Assembly: GCF_001676055.1 (NCBI RefSeq)
Contig: NZ_LZEX01000001.1
Span: 620,001-684,000, forward strand
Length of the DNA stretch: 64,000 nt
Origin: Morganella psychrotolerans
GTDB taxonomy: Bacteria; Pseudomonadota; Gammaproteobacteria; Enterobacterales; Enterobacteriaceae
Direction of reading: 5' to 3'
Shown: positions 29,054 through 38,622 of the stretch, one piece after another
Layout of the letters: every line of letters starts with the position of its first letter
Position numbering within the stretch: position 1 is the stretch's first letter
Notes under the pieces: generated by a model
Database searches by the model: none
Told to the model about the DNA's origin: nothing
The model's input: only the letters and a program-made list of their open reading frames with translations
Translations under genes and position numbers: made by a program

Positions 29054-29827
29054 ATGAAAATTGATGATAACTTCAAAAATAGAGTGCAGGCAGCCAGACA
29101 AGCCGCAAACCTTACTCAGGGTGACCTTGCTGATAAAGTTGGGGTCGTGCGTCGTCAAATAGCGGCATACGAGGCCGGAGACTCCAAGCCGAGGATTAAG
29201 GTTTTGAATAATCTGGCCGTTGCGCTGGGAGCGACCACAGAGTGGCTTTCATCGGGTATTGGTGAAGGCCCAAGCATTGACAACATAAAGCGCACAATCA
29301 CCGTCCCTGAAATACCCGTTTTATCTTATTCAGATTCAATTTTTAGTTTAGGGAGTCCTGCTGCATTTTCTAAATTTATACCAGCCCCACCAAATACAAA
29401 CTCACAGATCTTTGCGTATGAGATCATGGGTAACTCAATGACATCCGCCGGCAGTGTCAGTCTACCATCCGGCACTATAGTCATCATTGACCCAACAAGA
29501 ACTCCAAAAGACATGGACTTCGTTTTGGCTTATATGGATGGGATGGGTGTTTTCAAGCAATTAATATTTGACCAAGGGAATTGGTATTTAACGTCGTTAA
29601 ACCCTGACTTTTCGCCCTATATAGTTGAAGATTTATCCATCATTGTTGGTGTCGCCATCCAAGCGCAAATCGATCTTTCCTGTGAGTGGATAAAGGCATT
29701 TCGTACATTTGATGGCGTAAGCCTAGGCTCATCAATTAAAACTGAAAGTCCAAAATCACCAAAGGATATCAGCCCGCGCCTTGATAAAATCGAGTCCATG
29801 CTTGAGCAGCTACTGAAAAACAAATAA
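29054..29827 (+). CDS. Second phage repressor, XRE HTH with S24 peptidase-like domain (257 aa)
   Basis: N-terminal HTH (residues about 8-65: LTQGDLADKVGVVRRQIAAY) and C-terminal LexA/CI-like domain (120-215) with GNSMTSAGSVSLPSGTIVII, where the Ser corresponds to the S24 nucleophile, and FKQL containing the Lys position. A short coiled-coil tail closes the protein (IESMLEQLLK). Divergent from the arc-like operon, so it forms a second immunity switch separate from the cI gene at 52764. Weak RBS. Confidence 0.85.
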   Translation: MKIDDNFKNRVQAARQAANLTQGDLADKVGVVRRQIAAYEAGDSKPRIKVLNNLAVALGATTEWLSSGIGEGPSIDNIKRTITVPEIPVLSYSDSIFSLGSPAAFSKFIPAPPNTNSQIFAYEIMGNSMTSAGSVSLPSGTIVIIDPTRTPKDMDFVLAYMDGMGVFKQLIFDQGNWYLTSLNPDFSPYIVEDLSIIVGVAIQAQIDLSCEWIKAFRTFDGVSLGSSIKTESPKSPKDISPRLDKIESMLEQLLKNK

Positions 29828-29843
29828 GCCCCTTCCGGGGCTT
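29826..29843. terminator. Bidirectional terminator between S24 repressor and tail chaperone
   Basis: AAGCCCC-ttcc-GGGGCTT hairpin at the end of the repressor gene, facing the stop of the tail chaperone on the other strand. Poly-T is short. Confidence 0.55.
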
Positions 29844-29845
29844 CA

Positions 29846-30537
29846 TTACGCCTTCCTCCTGCTCACCAACCGGCGCTTACCCTTAATCAGGTCATCGTTA
29901 CGGGCATCGTCGGCTTTGGTGATTGCTTCATACTCATCTTTAGTGAAACCCTTCTCGTCCGGATATTTCGCTTTCAGCATCATCACGAATTCGGTCATTG
30001 TTAGCTGCTCTGCTTCGCTGCGGGTGATGTTGAAATGTACGCGGGCGGCGCTGATGTACTCGACAGCGTGAAACTCGTCTGAGTATTCGTCTTTACCTTC
30101 GTTACGCTGGAGTTTTCGCACCTTGCTTTACCGATAATGCCGTGGGTCATCAACTCACGCGCCAGCAGGATGATATCGCGGTAATGCATAGCGCCCTGCC
30201 GGTACACCATGACGGATTTACCCGGTCGCCATTCCCCGATAACCTCAGAGCAATCATCATCACAACACGCCTGCATCACGTCCATTGCGGTCGATAAAAT
30301 ACTGCGCCCGTACACCGGCTTATTTAACAGTGCAATCAGCCACTCAGGAACGGCTCCGTATGCGTCCACAGCAGACGCAATAATTTGCTGTACCTCGGCA
30401 CCATTTAATCGCGTAAACGTGCTCACTATCTCTTTTGGCGACCCGATTCGCGTCATTGCATCCAGTGACGGACGGAACAGGTAATCATTTTCGGCAGTGG
30501 ATATCACCATCTCGCCGTATTCTAACCGTGGTGTCAT
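29846..30537 (-). pseudogene. Tail assembly chaperone-like protein, single-base frameshift
   Basis: Position between major tail protein and tape measure is that of lambda G/GT chaperones. ATG 30537 has a strong AGGAGG. The first frame runs into unrelated sequence after HGIIGKA; the second frame continues as RKLQRNEGKDEYSDEFHAVE to 29846. Adding one A at AA 30123-30124 gives a smooth GKA-KVRKLQ junction and a protein of about 230 aa. No good slippery heptamer is seen at the crossing, so an indel or assembly error is favoured over programmed -1 frameshifting, although the latter is usual for this gene in other phages. Confidence 0.65.
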
Positions 30538-30588
30538 ATATCCTCCTGAATACATTATCAAGGGCATCCGGAGATACCCTTTGTAATG

Positions 30589-31341
30589 TTACTCGGTGAC
30601 GGTAACGACGCACTTCGCTGTCTTCGCGCCATCTTCGGAGGTGACGGTGACATTAGCGACACCAGCAGCAACTCCGCGAACAGTAACAACTGTGCCGACC
30701 TGTGACACTGTCGCAAATGCTGGCTTGTCGCTGACTGCGGTGCAGGTTTTGTTGGTCGCATCACCAGGCGTAAATTTCACCATGATAGATTTGGTTTCGC
30801 CGACTTTAACCGTGGTAGCGGATGGATCAACCGCAATACTCAGTACAGCGATTTCTTCCTGTAACCACTCGAAGCTGTCAGCATCAGCCACTTTAAGCTC
30901 ACCGGAATAGGTTGAGATTTCTTTTGTCGGGAATTCCAGTGACCATGATGTAAAGGTCATATAACCCTGAATTACATCACTTCCGTCACCTTTCATATCG
31001 AGCTGAACCCAATATGACGGCTGGCGACCAGCTTTAATCTCTACGAGAATATCCCGTGAGATATCGAACGCGGATGTCGAGCCATCCACGCCCTTGCGCT
31101 TCAGTTCACCATCAAACTTAATCGTCACGTCCGCGCCGGTCACGATGGCTTCGGTCAGCCCTTTTGTGTCGTCAGCTTTGGATGTCACTGTTTCAGTACC
31201 GTAATCCAGCCCTTTACTGGTCAGTGCGCCGAGACGCAGAAACGCGGATTGTTCAGGAACCGTGCCTGGGCAACCGGGCGCGATGCGGAGAATCCCCGCA
31301 TTACCCATCACCAGGCCTTTATCATCAGGGCATTGTGCCAT
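30589..31341 (-). CDS. Major tail tube protein with C-terminal Ig-like domain (250 aa)
   Basis: Tail tube subunit by position and size. Residues 1-165 are the tube fold; residues about 168-250 are a bacterial Ig-like (BIG2) domain (VDPSATTVKVGETKSIMVKF, VTVRGVAAGVANVTVTSEDG). Such domains are exposed on the virion and probably bind carbohydrates weakly. Confidence 0.85.
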   Translation of the reverse strand: MAQCPDDKGLVMGNAGILRIAPGCPGTVPEQSAFLRLGALTSKGLDYGTETVTSKADDTKGLTEAIVTGADVTIKFDGELKRKGVDGSTSAFDISRDILVEIKAGRQPSYWVQLDMKGDGSDVIQGYMTFTSWSLEFPTKEISTYSGELKVADADSFEWLQEEIAVLSIAVDPSATTVKVGETKSIMVKFTPGDATNKTCTAVSDKPAFATVSQVGTVVTVRGVAAGVANVTVTSEDGAKTAKCVVTVTE

Positions 31342-31406
31342 GTTATAACCTCTTTATTTGCAAATAAAAAAGGCCGCATAAGCGACCCTGTTTGAAGTGT
31401 GTTTGT

Positions 31407-31775
31407 TTAAGATGTGCAGCGGAAAGCCAGTTGTATGATAAACCTGCCTTCCTCTGTCGGGATCGGCTTCGTCAGCCCGCCGAGGTTGTATATTGAGTTG
31501 AGTTCGCAGTCCAGCGGATGAGACGCTACGTAATCAAGAATATCTTTCGCTCTGGTCAGTATCGGCTCAGGGTCGTTCTGTGCGGACACCAGAATCAGCA
31601 TCGCATTGTCATCAGCCCCGAGGTCGGCAAAACGACCGCCGCCGCCGTCAGGCTGAATAACCGCATATTGCTGTGTGCGTGAATCCGGCTCCTCATTCCA
31701 CGTCAGATACTGAATCGTGAAGTCATCCAGCAATCCTGCACGGTTCAGATAACGCTCAAACGCTTCGTGTATCAT
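31407..31775 (-). CDS. Tail terminator/completion-type protein (122 aa)
   Basis: Upstream of the tail tube gene and after the gp10-like gene, where tail terminators are found. Starts MIHEAFERYLNRAG and has an alpha-beta pattern with DPEPILTRAKDILDY. Overlaps the preceding gene by 4 bp. Function by position only. Confidence 0.65.
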   Translation of the reverse strand: MIHEAFERYLNRAGLLDDFTIQYLTWNEEPDSRTQQYAVIQPDGGGGRFADLGADDNAMLILVSAQNDPEPILTRAKDILDYVASHPLDCELNSIYNLGGLTKPIPTEEGRFIIQLAFRCTS

Positions 31776-32143
31776 ATGCGCATCTCCTGCCGCATGGCTG
31801 CTTCAATCTCATCACGCGACTCCTCAAAACCGAGTTTCAGGAACTCTTTCCGCGCAGTTGCACGCCGGAATTTTTGCTTAACTTTCGGATCATGAACGAA
31901 TACTGCGTAATTGGCAGAGTACCCGACACGACCGGTAACGCGCGTGCCATTGACTGTGATTTCACGAAACTGTGAGTTGATGAGCGTTGATGTGTCACCA
32001 ATAGGTGTGAACAACGTCGCCTGAGCGCCGCCGATCAGCATCGCCGCCTGTATAGCGCGGGTAATCTGACGACCGCGAATACCACCGACCAACGCGTTGA
32101 TATTGGCACTGACATCTGCAATACCTCTGATTTTAGCCGCCAT
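31772..32143 (-). CDS. HK97 gp10-like neck protein (123 aa)
   Basis: Basic protein with N-terminal helix and a central beta part with GRVGYSANYAVFVHDPKVKQ, a pattern characteristic of HK97-gp10 head-tail joining proteins (the YAxxVE/H motif). Part of the connector cluster. Confidence 0.75.
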   Translation of the reverse strand: MAAKIRGIADVSANINALVGGIRGRQITRAIQAAMLIGGAQATLFTPIGDTSTLINSQFREITVNGTRVTGRVGYSANYAVFVHDPKVKQKFRRATARKEFLKLGFEESRDEIEAAMRQEMRI

Positions 32144-32144
32144 A

Positions 32145-32486
32145 TCACACCGCCGTTATCAGGGTATAGTCATCTGCTATATGCTCGAATAAATCCTCAT
32201 CACGTTTGATGAATTTGATTTCGTCGGCTCCGGCAGAAACCAGATTGTCTGAGTGCTTGCCGATAGCGATAAAGTCACCTTTCTTCGCATCAGCATACTC
32301 AGTCCAGAACACCAGTTTGATAGTGATTTCAGATCCGATATCAATCTTTCCGCCCTTAAGCTCGCTACCATAGCCACACAGGAAATGAACCGGCTCGGAG
32401 AATGTCGGCTTGCCGTATTTATCTTTGCCGGCAGACCGCCACAGCGTAGCCCATGAGGTATACGCCCAATTAGCAACTGAACTCAT
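32145..32486 (-). CDS. Head-tail joining protein (113 aa), putative stopper
   Basis: Beta-rich small protein in the position of head-closure stopper proteins (between the connector and gp10-like genes). No motif assigned. Overlaps the upstream gene by 4 bp (ATGA). Confidence 0.6.
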   Translation of the reverse strand: MSSVANWAYTSWATLWRSAGKDKYGKPTFSEPVHFLCGYGSELKGGKIDIGSEITIKLVFWTEYADAKKGDFIAIGKHSDNLVSAGADEIKFIKRDEDLFEHIADDYTLITAV

Positions 32487-32854
32487 TGATACCCCCCGAC
32501 CACGCCAAAGAAACCGACCGTTTTGCTCGACAGCGGCAAATCAGAAAGACATCCGGCACTGTCCCATGCGCGGATCTGATTCAGCAGATAATCAGTACCG
32601 GCAGAATCATATGCGAAAGAACGAGACGCCCCGTTAGGAGCGCTCTGTGATGATATCTTTCGTGCGCCAGACAATGAGGCCAGCCGGACTACAGTGTAAA
32701 TCAGCAGCAGTTTCTGCGTGGTTTCGTCGTAGTTGGCTTCGAGACATCTGGACTTTGCATTAACCTGACTCAGTAACAGCGACAGCACAGAATCAGGCAG
32801 TGTAAACCCGAGTTCCGCGATCATCGGCTTTACGTCATCAAGTGTTATCGGCAT
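32483..32854 (-). CDS. Head-tail connector/adaptor-like protein (123 aa)
   Basis: All-helical N-terminal part (DDVKPMIAELGFTLPDSVLS, LLIYTVVRLASLSGARKISS) as in gp6-type adaptors that sit below the portal. Assigned by position and helical pattern. Confidence 0.6.
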   Translation of the reverse strand: MPITLDDVKPMIAELGFTLPDSVLSLLLSQVNAKSRCLEANYDETTQKLLLIYTVVRLASLSGARKISSQSAPNGASRSFAYDSAGTDYLLNQIRAWDSAGCLSDLPLSSKTVGFFGVVGGYQ

Positions 32855-32855
32855 G

Positions 32856-33260
32856 TTATTTCGCCTTTTTGCTGTCTTTCAGTGCTTTTAATTCAGCGGT
32901 GACAGCGGCTAGCTGAGCGTTTTTATCTTCCAGTTCTGCCGTGAGTGCCGCCACCTTTTCATTGGCTTCAGCCAGCTCACCGGCAAGAACCGGCAGCTGA
33001 GCGTTTTTATCTTCCAGTTCTGCAATAAGATGCTTTGCAGATACCAACTCCGCTGACAGACCGTCGCCACTGTTAGCGACTGCCGGTGTAGCAACTTCAA
33101 AGATTAATACGCCGCTTTCGTCATTTGAAAGCTCCGCTTTACCGCTGGCAATCCAGTTTCTTGCCAGATCATCATTAACATTATAGACAGCGCCGACTTC
33201 CAGTTTTTGAAAGTCGGCACCGGCAAAAATGTTTCCTGCTACGATTTTTACCAGTGCCAT
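32856..33260 (-). CDS. Coiled-coil capsid-region protein with internal repeat (134 aa)
   Basis: N-terminal about 55 residues beta-rich (ALVKIVAGNIFAGADFQKLE), then a coiled coil with AELEDKNAQL twice (32914 and 32997 regions on DNA share a 25-bp repeat). Lysine-rich end. Lies right after the capsid gene; could be a head fibre or connector accessory. Unknown. Confidence 0.6.
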   Translation of the reverse strand: MALVKIVAGNIFAGADFQKLEVGAVYNVNDDLARNWIASGKAELSNDESGVLIFEVATPAVANSGDGLSAELVSAKHLIAELEDKNAQLPVLAGELAEANEKVAALTAELEDKNAQLAAVTAELKALKDSKKAK

Positions 33261-33270
33261 AACCCCCCCC

Positions 33271-34353
33271 TTATACGCCTTTCGCGTGGACGACTGAGAA
33301 GTGACCGGCGATATCCTGCTTAACCATCAGACCGGCAGCGCCCCATGTGCGCCATACGTAATCAGAGTTATAGAACTGACGCGGGTCTGCGACAGTACCG
33401 AACGCCTGACCGACAATCGGCGCAATGACACCGGCACCCAGCGGAACGATAAGCATTTCATTGCCTTTCAGCTCGTAATCTTCTTTGATGTCTTTGATAC
33501 CGGTGATTTTCTTCAATTCGTCCAGGATGGTGCGGGTCTGGTTGACGTCGAAATATACGCTTTCCCAGTTGGACAGGATTTCACCTGACACGTACCAGGT
33601 CTGCTCACCGTATTGCAGGTTTTTCAGCTTCAGAACATCACGCAGTTTGATGATTTCAGCACGGATTTTCTTGCCGTCCTGCTCAGTGGCAAAATTGACA
33701 GTCAATGTCACCTGAGCCACTCGCTCATCTTCACGCAGACCTTTCCATGATTTACCGTCGAACTTAATAAAGTTACCTGCCACGTCGCGGAAGCCGTTCC
33801 AGAAGAAATCAATCAGCTTGCGGCGCACGGTATCAACGGAATCAGACTGCGCATCAGACAAGGATGCCAGAGCAGAGCCTTTGCCGAAAATAGGGTCACG
33901 CCATGTGAACTTAAAGCCAGTATCATGAACAGGAACCATTGTTCCATCGAAGGTGAACGCCCCGGCATCCAGCAGCGCACCAATCTGACCAGACATGGAT
34001 GTATGAGCCACACCACCACTGCCTTTACGTGCATATTCATACACGGACTCATCCAGACGCACGGAACGGGAAAGACCCATCAGGTCATTCAGCAGGGTGA
34101 ATTCTGTGCTTGGCTGGAATTCAGCCAGTACAGTCTGGTCATACGATTTATACATACGGCGAATATCGTCAACTGCATTTACTGCATCTAAACGCGGTGC
34201 ATCATCAGCATCGCCGCGATAACGAGTTCGCGCAAGGAAGTCAGCCACGGCTTGTGCTGATGAGTTACGGGCAAGCGTCAACTCGCGGAACTGAGAGGTG
34301 ATAGCCTTAAGGTTACCGGTTTCGGTTGCCTTTTTTGTTGAAAAATAAAACAT
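33271..34353 (-). CDS. Major capsid protein (360 aa)
   Basis: Capsid subunit of the HK97-like superfamily by size and position after the protease-scaffold and decoration genes. Contains LKLKNLQYGEQTWYVSGEIL and GVIAPIVGQAFGTV segments found in the DUF6260 capsid family (name from memory). Confidence 0.8.
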   Translation of the reverse strand: MFYFSTKKATETGNLKAITSQFRELTLARNSSAQAVADFLARTRYRGDADDAPRLDAVNAVDDIRRMYKSYDQTVLAEFQPSTEFTLLNDLMGLSRSVRLDESVYEYARKGSGGVAHTSMSGQIGALLDAGAFTFDGTMVPVHDTGFKFTWRDPIFGKGSALASLSDAQSDSVDTVRRKLIDFFWNGFRDVAGNFIKFDGKSWKGLREDERVAQVTLTVNFATEQDGKKIRAEIIKLRDVLKLKNLQYGEQTWYVSGEILSNWESVYFDVNQTRTILDELKKITGIKDIKEDYELKGNEMLIVPLGAGVIAPIVGQAFGTVADPRQFYNSDYVWRTWGAAGLMVKQDIAGHFSVVHAKGV

Positions 34354-34363
34354 TCAGTTCTCC

Positions 34364-34804
34364 TTACTTGAACACAACGCGAACCAGCTCACCCGCTTTC
34401 GCAGTTAATGCTGAATCTTCTTCGACATAGGCGAATACAACTTCACCTTCCGCAGCGGTGGCCGCTGTAATCTGGCCATTAGCGATAATCACCGCCTGAC
34501 CTTTTTTGTACGTACCGGCAGCAGCACGGATATTCAGGAACAAGCCCTGCAACGGCTGGATAGCCACTACCCAATCACCGGCTTTCAGGTCATCATCGAC
34601 GCCTTTGCAGCGCAGATAGTCCACATTTGCCACGTACAGGATCGCCGCTTCTTTGCCATCGACCGCAGCTTTGAATAAACCGTCCGCATCAAAGAAACCA
34701 ACAATGCCAGGCTTAGTGTCCGCTGCCGCAGCACCTTCGCGATTTAACAACGGGCTCGGGAAGATACCCCCTGCGTGAATTACACGTTTTGTTTTGTTCG
34801 CCAT
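34364..34804 (-). CDS. Head decoration-type protein (146 aa)
   Basis: Small beta-rich protein between scaffold and capsid genes, the place of DUF2190/gpD-like decoration proteins (DWVVAIQPLQGLFLNI, GEVVFAYVEEDSALTAKAGE). Role inferred. Confidence 0.65.
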   Translation of the reverse strand: MANKTKRVIHAGGIFPSPLLNREGAAAADTKPGIVGFFDADGLFKAAVDGKEAAILYVANVDYLRCKGVDDDLKAGDWVVAIQPLQGLFLNIRAAAGTYKKGQAVIIANGQITAATAAEGEVVFAYVEEDSALTAKAGELVRVVFK

Positions 34805-34810
34805 TTCGTT

Positions 34811-36208
34811 TTACTCCGGCATTTCTGAAACTGAGGTGGAAGAGTTCTGCTGAGAATGGAACGAGCCATTCAGCCCCTGAACCGGTGCGCACTGCGCATA
34901 CAGTTCTTTCAGCGGGTCGCCGTCGAGTGAGTTAACGGCAACGTCCGACATGCCGAACTTGGTTTTTACCGCTTCGCGCATAGCTGATTTTTCTTTATCA
35001 GCGCCAGCGTTTAACTGAGCCTGAAGAGGTGCGACAGCCGCATTGACAGCAGCGGTGATCATCGTCTGCATATCGACGTTGGTTGCCTTGTCTTTTGCTT
35101 CCTTGGCTTCTTTCTCAGCCTTCTCACGCGCGGCTTTCTCTTCAGGCGTTTCTTCTTTTTTGCCTTCTGCGTTCATCTGGTTGTACGCATCCAGCAGCTC
35201 TGCGTCGGTTTTACCCTCAACGTCGATGCCTTTTGCCTTCAGCGCGTTTGTGATGATTTGTTTCATCGGGTCGTTTTCCTTATTGGTTTTTACTTCGTAC
35301 TCTGTTGGCTTGCGCACAACTTCAATGGGCTCACCGACAAATTCAGCTTCGCCGTTGTCGTCAATGAGGTATTTTTGTTGGTAGGATTTACCGGATTTGT
35401 AGTAAATGAATTTGTCAGGCCAGACTGTTTCAGGGTAAGGCCAGTCATCTCCGGTGAATTGCTTTCTCAGGGCATCACGCAGCGCGCCGTGAATATCCTC
35501 AAAAGAGAAATTAGAGCTGTTGGTAAAGAAGAATTTCGCTTTGTTGAAGATGCCGGATTCAGTGTGGTTCGACGCATCGACCAGGCTGACATTTTCAACA
35601 TCACATTTCTGACCGTCTTCGTTAACAAACATCCCGACACCATCATCAGGTGTTGCCGCTCCCGGCTCACTTGCCGGAAGAATAGCGATGTGGTCAAAAT
35701 GCATATTGCGGGCAACCCATGTGTACGGCTTACCCTTTGATTTACCTTTGTTCTGCTCGCGTTGTAGCAGCAGGCCGGTAGAGACGTGGATCGGGTCTTT
35801 GTTGTTACCGGCAATAATGTCATCCACGCGGGAAAGAAACTCTTTACCCTTGTCCGTGGCATCAGCGAATCGGCGGTTCACCTTTACATCCATGATGACT
35901 TTGTTGTCATCTTTGCGGACGTTCTCAGCCCATGCGCCGATATGAAACTGGTTTACTGCGCGCGGCGTGTCAGCCGATACGTAATCTGTGCCGATTTTAG
36001 GGTGTCCGTACGGGCACTGCTTCCCCTCCATCGACTGAAAACTGCTGTTAATTTCGCTGGCAGGATATAGCCCCCCGTTCATCACAACGTCGTCAACGAC
36101 AGGCACAACGCCGCGAATGACGATATGCTCGTCACCGTCGATGGTTTCAGTTGAGATATTGGAGGAGTTGATAGCCAGCGACTTAACATGAATTCCGGAA
36201 AACTTCAT
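34811..36208 (-). CDS. Prohead protease (DUF2213) fused to scaffold (465 aa)
   Basis: Capsid maturation protease in the N-terminal half (DUF2213: GHPKIGTDYVS, WVARNMHFDHIAILP) and a scaffold-like C-terminal half with a strongly charged helix (EEKAAREKAEKEAKEAKDKA). ATG 36208 has GAGG in a good position, so an in-frame extension to 36250 is not used. An internal ATG at 35266 (residue 315) preceded by AAGGA could give a separate 151-aa scaffold, as lambda Nu3 inside C. Confidence 0.85.
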   Translation of the reverse strand: MKFSGIHVKSLAINSSNISTETIDGDEHIVIRGVVPVVDDVVMNGGLYPASEINSSFQSMEGKQCPYGHPKIGTDYVSADTPRAVNQFHIGAWAENVRKDDNKVIMDVKVNRRFADATDKGKEFLSRVDDIIAGNNKDPIHVSTGLLLQREQNKGKSKGKPYTWVARNMHFDHIAILPASEPGAATPDDGVGMFVNEDGQKCDVENVSLVDASNHTESGIFNKAKFFFTNSSNFSFEDIHGALRDALRKQFTGDDWPYPETVWPDKFIYYKSGKSYQQKYLIDDNGEAEFVGEPIEVVRKPTEYEVKTNKENDPMKQIITNALKAKGIDVEGKTDAELLDAYNQMNAEGKKEETPEEKAAREKAEKEAKEAKDKATNVDMQTMITAAVNAAVAPLQAQLNAGADKEKSAMREAVKTKFGMSDVAVNSLDGDPLKELYAQCAPVQGLNGSFHSQQNSSTSVSEMPE

Positions 36209-36225
36209 GTTGTGGCCTCGTGGTG

Positions 36226-37221
36226 TTATGAATCTTCTTCTGTCGCCCAAGCCTTGCGCTCTTCAGCCAGGCGATCGGTGATCCCTTTGTTGTAAATCGT
36301 CCCGTCATCATTCAGTAGCACAGGCTGTGTCGCGCAGTAGCAGTTGAACCGGTTGCCGCCGTCAGCATAGAACGCTTCGACTTCTCCTACTGTATATACC
36401 CTGCCGTGCCGTGCCGCATGCCAGCTACGTGTTGTCGGCTTCAGCGCAGACAGCCACAGCAGACCGGTACGCAGCCCTAGCTGTTCACCAGCCCATGTGG
36501 TTTCATTCCAGTTCGCCCGCCGTAGCGCACCAACCTGCTCCGTCTGAGCGATGCGTTTCGCACTACTCATTGAAACATCCAGGCGCTGACTGACGATTCT
36601 GGCTGTCTCGCGCGGGTTAATCCCTCTGGCTATCGCTGAGCCAATGATGTTCGACAGGTCAGCACGGGCAGCATCAGAAATACCCTTCCAGTCACTGAAC
36701 GTCGAGATAAACGCAGCGGCTATCTGGTTCTGATGCGCAGGTTGTGACATCAGAAAGGTAAGCGTGGTTTGCGATGCATATACTTCGGACTGTAACGACA
36801 GATTGGTATACGCATTCAGTGTGCCGCGATCATATTCATCAGCAACATAGCTGAACGCCCACAGATTTTCATTTCCGCCATCAAGCAGATACTCATCCAA
36901 AATAGATTGCAGCCGTTCAAGGAACCGTGCGTACTCATCAGGACGCTCAGCGAGGTCATACGAATAAACACCGGCGTTAATCCTGATAAGCGAATCTGGT
37001 TCATTCTGTGCGTTTTTAGCGAGGATGTAGCTGTAGAGTGAGTTCTTATTTCGTTCTCTGCCGCTGAATGACAGGTCGAACAGTTGGCGGAGTGCTTTTT
37101 TCAGTCCGTGATACCGGTTTTCGATATCACGGTACATCTTTCTGACAGGCTTTCCTGACTGTGTCGGGTCGGCCTTATTTCGCGGGATTATCGGCGACCC
37201 TGTCTTCTGGTTTTTTATCAT
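36226..37221 (-). CDS. Phage minor head protein, Mu F/SPP1 gp7-like (331 aa)
   Basis: Conserved minor head domain at the C-terminus (RIAQTEQVGALRRANW, TTRSWHAARHG, NCYCATQPVL). These proteins bind the portal and enter the capsid. Overlaps portal gene by 47 bp. Confidence 0.85.
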   Translation of the reverse strand: MIKNQKTGSPIIPRNKADPTQSGKPVRKMYRDIENRYHGLKKALRQLFDLSFSGRERNKNSLYSYILAKNAQNEPDSLIRINAGVYSYDLAERPDEYARFLERLQSILDEYLLDGGNENLWAFSYVADEYDRGTLNAYTNLSLQSEVYASQTTLTFLMSQPAHQNQIAAAFISTFSDWKGISDAARADLSNIIGSAIARGINPRETARIVSQRLDVSMSSAKRIAQTEQVGALRRANWNETTWAGEQLGLRTGLLWLSALKPTTRSWHAARHGRVYTVGEVEAFYADGGNRFNCYCATQPVLLNDDGTIYNKGITDRLAEERKAWATEEDS

Positions 37222-38611
37222 CAGTTAACGGATCTCCTTTTTCACCGGTTTCCGGTGGAATATCATCTTTAATTGGTTCAAGCTCACCCACTGCGCGGAT
37301 TTCATTTGGCGTGAATATCGCCATACCGAATGCCTGTTGTGATTTCCACGCAGCATCGGCCATTTTGATCATGTTATCTATTTTGTCAGCTTCACTCGGT
37401 GCCAACATGTCAGACCACGCCAAAGTAATATCGCCTGACTTTGGCTGCTCGATAACACCAAGAGTACACAGGCGGCCGATGATTTCAGTGACATACTTTG
37501 TCAAAAATCCCCAGCGCCGACCATTGAGGCGCTTGCCATATGCCGCGCCATCTTTATCCCCAGCCAGTACGCCGGTTTGCGTGCCGAGAAACTCAGAAAA
37601 AGGGATGCGTATTGTGGTAAGAAACTCACGTACAGCCACTTCCCATGATGGATTAGGGTCGGCGGCAGCAACAGACAGCACATTCATGCGTCCTGCCTGC
37701 ATGACAGCAGCAGAATCAGTGCCGCGATTAAGTTTATCGACCTTGTCAGCCATTGCCTCGCCAATATCGGCGTACCCGGCTTTCTTTGCGGCTTCCGCTA
37801 TATTGCTCATATCCGTTGTGGCATCAAACTCTACAGCAATCTGGCGACTGGCGTTCTTCAGAAAACCTTCTGCACTACCACCGGAAATCTTTTCGATATC
37901 CAATAACTTATTGAACCCGGCTTTCAATAGCGGGATGCCAGAAAACATATAATCATCATCTGCACCCTCACAGAGGATGATCACCCGGTCAGGATGTATT
38001 TTTCGCTGTTTAACCGGACCATGTATCTGGTGTCCGACAGGGCGTTCATCAAAGTCGTAATACTTGGGATTGCCGTAATTTTCTGATGCAATATCAGTTT
38101 CCCATTCGGTGACTGTTATCTGCGGTTCCCATAATGGGATCAGACTAACCAGAGCTTTATCGCCCAGACGTTTAACCTCGGCTATATTGACAGGGTCTAT
38201 CCAGTCCTCACCATCTTTTAACTGAATAACCAGCGCGGAGTAGTGACCGACCATATTGCGACGATCAGCATCTTTAATACGGTTCCAGTGTTTTTTCAGT
38301 AGCTTTGTTACTGATGCTTCCCACGGGTTAGTCGCTTTATTCTCTTTAGCTTCATCGCCATCAATGATCGTAGGGCCGTCCTGCCAGCAATCATCCAGCA
38401 GACGATGCACCGCAGCATGAGCAACAGCATTGCGTTCGTATGCATTGTAATAATCAGTGAATGAGAGCGCCGTCGGATAACCAAACTCCTGATAAAGTGT
38501 TGTTCTTTTAGTATTACTGGACATGCCACCGGATGCATACAGCGCCCGCTGTACCGCCATGTTGGCGACACTATTCACGAGCAATTCCAGCCCTTCATTT
38601 TGTGTTGTCAC
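37175..38611 (-). CDS. Portal protein, DUF1073 type (478 aa, GTG start)
   Basis: Dodecameric DNA-entry channel. Segments ERNAVAHAAVHRLLDDCWQD, HPDRVIILCEG and the FLGTQTGVLAGDKDGAAYGK loop are typical of DUF1073 portals. The GTG at 38611 follows GAGAGGA. Between terminase and minor head gene as expected. Confidence 0.9.
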   Translation of the reverse strand: MTTQNEGLELLVNSVANMAVQRALYASGGMSSNTKRTTLYQEFGYPTALSFTDYYNAYERNAVAHAAVHRLLDDCWQDGPTIIDGDEAKENKATNPWEASVTKLLKKHWNRIKDADRRNMVGHYSALVIQLKDGEDWIDPVNIAEVKRLGDKALVSLIPLWEPQITVTEWETDIASENYGNPKYYDFDERPVGHQIHGPVKQRKIHPDRVIILCEGADDDYMFSGIPLLKAGFNKLLDIEKISGGSAEGFLKNASRQIAVEFDATTDMSNIAEAAKKAGYADIGEAMADKVDKLNRGTDSAAVMQAGRMNVLSVAAADPNPSWEVAVREFLTTIRIPFSEFLGTQTGVLAGDKDGAAYGKRLNGRRWGFLTKYVTEIIGRLCTLGVIEQPKSGDITLAWSDMLAPSEADKIDNMIKMADAAWKSQQAFGMAIFTPNEIRAVGELEPIKDDIPPETGEKGDPLTDDKKPEDRVADNPAK

Positions 38612-38622
38612 TGAAATTCCTC

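Noticed and set aside
37161-37952. 263-codon plus-strand frame antisense to the portal gene
   Set aside because: Ser/Ala/Pro-rich composition typical of an antisense shadow; the portal frame has clear family motifs.
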